Positions 61,061 through 64,000 of a stretch of DNA of 64,000 nucleotides are shown here, piece by piece. The stretch comes from Candidatus Planktophila vernalis (GTDB lineage Bacteria; Actinomycetota; Actinomycetes; Nanopelagicales; Nanopelagicaceae): assembly GCF_002288185.1 (NCBI RefSeq), contig NZ_CP016776.1:310001-374000 (forward strand). The letters run 5' to 3'. Both the position numbers and the translations under genes were made by a program. The notes under the pieces were generated by a model. It had not been told where the DNA came from, did no database searches, and saw only the letters and a program-made list of their open reading frames with translations. Numbering within the stretch: position 1 is the first letter of the stretch; every line of letters begins with the position of its first letter.

Positions 61061-61672
61061 GTGGATCTAGAACTTCTGGTTTATTCACTCGACCTAGTTT
61101 CCACCTTTGCTTTTGCATTAGTAGGTGCTCGCGTTGCTGCCAATAAAGGCCTTGATTACGGCGGCATTCTTTTGATCGCTGCCATTGCAGCCATCTCTGG
61201 TGGAACTTTGCGCAATATTTTTATAGGACAACGCCCACCGTGGATTCAATACCCGTGGTTATTTCTACCCATTATTGCTGCGGTGGTAATAACAATTGCA
61301 ATTGGAAAGAAACAAGAAGTGGGGCGCTTCGCTCTCTCCTTGGACACATTGGGCTTGGCCGTGGCAACAGTCTCTAGTGCCCAGTTTGCACTCACCAATG
61401 ACGCACCAGTTTTAGCTGCCCTAGTTTTGGCGATCGTTGGCGCAGTTTCTGGAGGATTGTTTCGAGATATTTTGTGCCAAGTTCAGCCAGTACTACTGCA
61501 CCGCGAAACAGTGGGCACGAGCGCTTTTGCTGGGGCTATTTTCTATATCGCCATGGCTTCCTTTGGTATCAATGAAGGTGTTACTGCCTTGGTTTCAGGC
61601 CTTGCTGTTGTGGCAGTTCGCGAAATTTCCATCAAATTCAATTGGAACCTGCCTAAAGTTATTTCCCGCTAG
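61061..61672 (+). CDS. TRIC (trimeric intracellular cation) channel family protein, UPF0126
   Basis: A 203-residue membrane protein with seven predicted helices in two repeats. Each repeat carries the GG hinge motif: AISGGTLRNIFIGQRPPW (about 45-62) and AVSGGLFRDILCQVQP (about 128-143). Bacterial TRIC proteins form K+-permeable trimers. The GTG start lies 6 bases after the peptide-ATPase stop, so it may ride on that transcript. Physiological role here is unknown. Confidence 0.92.
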   Translation: MDLELLVYSLDLVSTFAFALVGARVAANKGLDYGGILLIAAIAAISGGTLRNIFIGQRPPWIQYPWLFLPIIAAVVITIAIGKKQEVGRFALSLDTLGLAVATVSSAQFALTNDAPVLAALVLAIVGAVSGGLFRDILCQVQPVLLHRETVGTSAFAGAIFYIAMASFGINEGVTALVSGLAVVAVREISIKFNWNLPKVISR

Positions 61673-61674
61673 TT

Positions 61675-62916
61675 CTAGTCGTTGGCCTGGCCACTGCGGT
61701 GCTTATAGCGGCCTAAGAAATCATGCTTCATCTCGGTGAAATTGCCATCCAGGAGTGCTTGTCGCATCTGATCAACTAAGCGCACGATAAAGCGCTCATT
61801 ATGGATTGTGGCAAGGGTTGCAGCGATGATTTCTTTACCGCGGAATACATGGTGCATATAAGCCCGTGTGTAGTGCGTACACGTGTAACAGTCACATTCA
61901 TCGTCAATGGCCGTGAAATCGCGCTTGTAGGCGCTATTAGACAGGTTAAAACGCCCTTCCATCGTGTACACAGCACTCGTACGTGCAATTCTGGAGGCTA
62001 AGACGCAATCAAATGTATCAATGCCGTTTTCAACCCCCACAAAGAGATCTTCTGGTGCGCCAATACCCAATAAGTGTTTTGGTTTGTTTTCCGGCAGCAT
62101 CTGATTGACCCAAGAAACGATTGTTCCCAGTGAATCTTTATCTAGCGCCCCACCAATACCAAAGCCATCAAAGGACTGTCCGGATGATTCAAGGCCACCC
62201 AAATCCCCGGCAGCTTTCTTACGAAGGTCTTCATATTGAGCCCCTTGGATTACCCCGAAAAGGGCCTGATAGGGCTTGGTAGTTCGCTCATCGGTTAATC
62301 GCTTGTGTTCATCTAAACAACGAACGGCCCAGGCCAGAGTTCTATCCATCGCTAACTCTTGATAGCGACGGGTGTTATGCAAAGTCGTGCACTCATCAAA
62401 GGCAAAGATGATGTCGGCGCCGATTTCATGTTGGACCTTCATGGAAACTTCAGGGGTGAATCGATGCATCGAGCCATCTATGTGGGATTTAAAAGTCACG
62501 CCCTCATCATCCACATGGGCCAGGCGCTCTTTGTTATCTGCAATCACATCATCTCGGCGAAATGTTTGGGCATCCATCGCTAATACTTTTTTAAATCCCA
62601 CACCTAGGGATAAAACTTGAAAGCCCCCAGAGTCAGTAATAGTTGGGCCAGGCCAGTTCATAAATTGGGCAAGACCGCCGGCTTCATCTAAGACATCAGA
62701 GCCGGGTTGTAGATAGAGGTGGTAGGCATTTGCTAAAAGTGCTTGGGCTCCAAGATCTGCCATTGCCTCTGGAAGAACAGCTTTAACTGTTGCCTTAGTT
62801 CCCACTGGGATAAAAGCCGGGGTTTGGATCGCACCGTGGGGAGTGGTGATTGTTCCAACGCGGGCCATAGAACCTTCTTGGCTAGATTTAATCTCAAAGG
62901 AGAAACCCGTACTCAC
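61675..62916 (-). CDS. tgt: Queuine/preQ1 tRNA-ribosyltransferase
   Basis: A 413-residue TGT that exchanges guanine-34 for preQ1 in tRNAs of the GUN anticodon group. The first catalytic Asp is in TDSGGFQVLSLG; the second region is FGIGGALDK and SRIARTSAVYTMEGRFNLSN; zinc is bound by CDCYTCTHY with the His in YMHH. The N-terminal extension (MSTGFSFEIKSSQEGSM) is normal. No queuosine synthesis genes are in this window, so the base may be salvaged or made elsewhere. It diverges from marR and converges with TRIC. Confidence 0.95.
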   Translation of the reverse strand: MSTGFSFEIKSSQEGSMARVGTITTPHGAIQTPAFIPVGTKATVKAVLPEAMADLGAQALLANAYHLYLQPGSDVLDEAGGLAQFMNWPGPTITDSGGFQVLSLGVGFKKVLAMDAQTFRRDDVIADNKERLAHVDDEGVTFKSHIDGSMHRFTPEVSMKVQHEIGADIIFAFDECTTLHNTRRYQELAMDRTLAWAVRCLDEHKRLTDERTTKPYQALFGVIQGAQYEDLRKKAAGDLGGLESSGQSFDGFGIGGALDKDSLGTIVSWVNQMLPENKPKHLLGIGAPEDLFVGVENGIDTFDCVLASRIARTSAVYTMEGRFNLSNSAYKRDFTAIDDECDCYTCTHYTRAYMHHVFRGKEIIAATLATIHNERFIVRLVDQMRQALLDGNFTEMKHDFLGRYKHRSGQAND

Positions 62917-62943
62917 TGGCTCACCTTCCTAGAAATTAAAAGT

Positions 62944-62959
62944 AGTTGAAGCTTCAACT
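62944..62959. promoter_or_regulatory. Perfect 16-base palindrome, probable MarR operator
   Basis: AGTTGAAGCTTCAACT lies between divergent tgt and marR, 21-36 bases before the marR start, that is over the -35 region of its leaderless promoter (TAGACT at 62967-62972). TTGAA-N2-TTCAA spacing suits a MarR dimer. Confidence 0.7.
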
Positions 62960-62979
62960 GTTAGCGTAGACTGATAACT

Positions 62980-63462
62980 ATGGCAGACCAAAACGCTACC
63001 GCACCCCAGTGGCTCAATACTGCCGAAATGAAGGCCTGGCGGCGTTACATCATCGCTAGCCGTCGCCTCATTGAGGCGCTAGATAGTGATTTAGATAGCC
63101 ATGATTTATCAATGCCTGATTATGAAATTTTGGCCCAACTCAGTGATGCCCCTGATCGCAGAATGCGAATGAGTGAACTCGCAGACATCGCCTTGCTATC
63201 GCGCTCGCGTTTATCGCATCGAATGAAAGTGATGGAAAAGGCTGGCTGGGTAAAGCGCGAGGCTTGCCCATCAGATAAACGTGGCTACTTTGCAGTGATG
63301 ACTGCCAAGGGCTGGAAAGCGATTGTGGCCGCGGCCCCAGATCATGTGGAGAGTGTGCGCACCAGATTTGTTGATCATTTATCAAAGGCTGACTTAGAAG
63401 TTATATCAACGATATTTGCTCGAGTGGAGGAGTCACTTCGCAAAGATGGAAGTAATGATTAA
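62980..63462 (+). CDS. MarR family transcriptional regulator
   Basis: A 160-residue winged-helix repressor. MRMSELADIALLSRSRLSHRMKVMEKAGWVKREA (helices 3-4 and recognition helix, shown in part: LADIALLSRSRLSHRM) and the wing CPSDKRGYFAVMTAKGW are typical, and flanking helices form the dimer. TAGACT ends 7 bases before the ATG, suggesting a leaderless transcript. It probably binds the palindrome just upstream and represses itself; whether tgt, on the other side, is also a target is open. Confidence 0.93.
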   Translation: MADQNATAPQWLNTAEMKAWRRYIIASRRLIEALDSDLDSHDLSMPDYEILAQLSDAPDRRMRMSELADIALLSRSRLSHRMKVMEKAGWVKREACPSDKRGYFAVMTAKGWKAIVAAAPDHVESVRTRFVDHLSKADLEVISTIFARVEESLRKDGSND

Positions 63463-63480
63463 ATAATAAAATTGCATAAA

Positions 63481-63509
63481 AAAACCCGCCACATAAAGTG
63501 GCGGGTTTT
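63481..63509. terminator. Bidirectional terminator between marR and the histone-like gene
   Basis: AAAACCCGCCAC pairs with GTGGCGGGTTTT (12 base pairs, loop ATAAA). A runs on the left and T runs on the right allow it to stop transcription from both sides. Confidence 0.9.
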
Positions 63510-63521
63510 TTTAATTGCTAA

Positions 63522-63905
63522 TTACTTAGCAGCTGCCTTCTTGCGACGGCGCTTCTTTGGAGCAGCTGGAGCAGCTGCCTTCTTCTTACGACGCTTTGGA
63601 GCAGCCTTCTTAGCTGCTGCCTTCTTACGACGCTTTGGAGCAGCCTTCTTAGCTGCTGCCTTCTTGCGGCGCTTCTTTGGAGCAGCCTTCTTAGCTGCTG
63701 CCTTCTTGCGGCGCTTCTTTGGAGCAGCCTTCTTAGCTGCTGCCTTCTTACGACGCTTTGGAGCAGCCTTCTTAGCTGCTGCCTTCTTACGGCGCTTCTT
63801 TGGAGCAGCTGCTGCTGCTGCCTTCTTGCGGCGCTTCTTTGGAGCTGCTGGAGCAGCTGCCTTCTTACGGCGCTTCTTTGGTGCTGCTTTCTTTGCTGCG
63901 GCCAC
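63522..63905 (-). CDS. Histone H1-like Lys/Ala-rich repeat protein
   Basis: A 127-residue protein made almost only of Ala, Lys, Arg and Pro. It consists of about nine units of 13-14 residues with the pattern AAAKKAAPKKRRKK; some units swap KK for PA or AA. It resembles the C-terminal tails of eukaryotic H1 and of mycobacterial HupB, but has no HU domain, so it should bind DNA non-specifically and help compact the nucleoid. The start is GTG at 63905 with AGGAGA 6 bases upstream. Shadow frames on both strands are also long because of the repeats. Confidence 0.88.
   Translation of the reverse strand: MAAAKKAAPKKRRKKAAAPAAPKKRRKKAAAAAAPKKRRKKAAAKKAAPKRRKKAAAKKAAPKKRRKKAAAKKAAPKKRRKKAAAKKAAPKRRKKAAAKKAAPKRRKKKAAAPAAPKKRRRKKAAAK
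63525..63900 (-). repeat. Tandem 39-42-base repeats inside the histone-like gene
   Basis: About nine near-identical units, each coding for one AAAKKAAPKKRRKK block. Silent and small coding differences between units show it is a natural array, but unit number could change by slippage. Confidence 0.85.
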
Positions 63906-64000
63906 GTACTTCTCCTATCGGAATGGTTCGGATCCGTCACCCAAACCTTTTCGTGGATAAGCGTGACATCATTTAGGTAAAAATGCCAACATTTTGTGAG

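Noticed and set aside
63472-63960. Long plus-strand open frame rich in Ala, Phe and Arg, and a third frame rich in Gln/Arg/Leu on the minus strand
   Set aside because: Both are shadows of the repeat-built histone-like gene; only the Lys/Ala frame has a ribosome-binding site and family likeness, and the terminator fits it.
63983-64000. Possible start of a plus-strand gene (ATG CCA ACA TTT ...) at the right edge
   Set aside because: Only six codons are visible and no convincing promoter or ribosome-binding site precedes them.

Overview
The window looks like a chromosome segment of a streamlined, moderately AT-rich actinobacterium, most like the freshwater acI group (Ca. Nanopelagicales, Planktophila-like). 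This assignment is inference. It rests on the actinobacterial gene set (DUF3052, DUF4032, GlgE, an RNase H/acid phosphatase fusion, SenX3/RegX3, a Lys/Ala-rich histone H1-like protein), on very short or overlapping gene junctions, and on many genes that appear to be transcribed without a leader. No phage, IS element, CRISPR array or integrase gene was seen.

Layout. 1-18739 is mostly core: the 5' end of an ABC ATPase, an aldehyde dehydrogenase, a hydrolase, an AI-2E-type permease, a DUF4032 kinase-like protein, a CnoX-like thioredoxin/TPR protein, an MFS permease, the overlapping aceE-glgE-glgB unit (pyruvate dehydrogenase E1 and alpha-glucan synthesis), DUF3052, an AhpE-like peroxiredoxin, tRNA-Val(UAC), a zinc-ribbon coiled-coil protein, RNase H/phosphatase, a MOSC protein and gamma-glutamyltransferase. 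At 18806-19155 lies rnpB (RNase P RNA). From its 3' end to about 25450 runs an accessory belt of small genes: SRPBCC, GNAT, DoxX, SnoaL-like, DinB, an XRE regulator with a membrane/DUF418/SMR cassette, TipAS and YCII. The last 20 bases of rnpB recur exactly, in direct orientation, at 20535 and 21127, splitting the first part of this belt into small islets. This is the most unusual structure in the window.

25535-48774 returns to metabolism and regulation: an MFS permease, UppP, the TldE/TldD protease pair, a TerC gene behind a yybP-ykoY (Mn2+) riboswitch, and a nutrient locus. That locus holds an enolase-superfamily enzyme, an ABC importer of the polyamine/iron type, a zinc alcohol dehydrogenase, an IclR regulator, malate synthase, a PuuC-like aldehyde dehydrogenase, an Orn/Lys/Arg-decarboxylase-fold enzyme and GabT. 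It is followed by the phosphate regulators RegX3-SenX3 diverging from PhoU across a PHO box, a 49-residue membrane protein missed by a 60-residue ORF cut-off, and a second DinB protein.

48865-64000 holds a MalT-like LuxR regulator, two overlapping MFS exporters, a complete oligopeptide ABC importer (binding protein, two permeases, fused double ATPase) interrupted by a PH-domain gene on the other strand, a TRIC channel, queuine tRNA-ribosyltransferase, a MarR regulator with a perfect palindromic operator, and the histone H1-like gene.

Regulation. More than twenty genes have a TAnnnT -10 hexamer ending 6 or 7 bases before the start codon, as expected of leaderless transcripts. Genes inside operons instead carry Shine-Dalgarno sequences or overlap the upstream stop. 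Both ABC importers have a strong hairpin just after the binding-protein gene, and neither binding protein has a lipobox cysteine.
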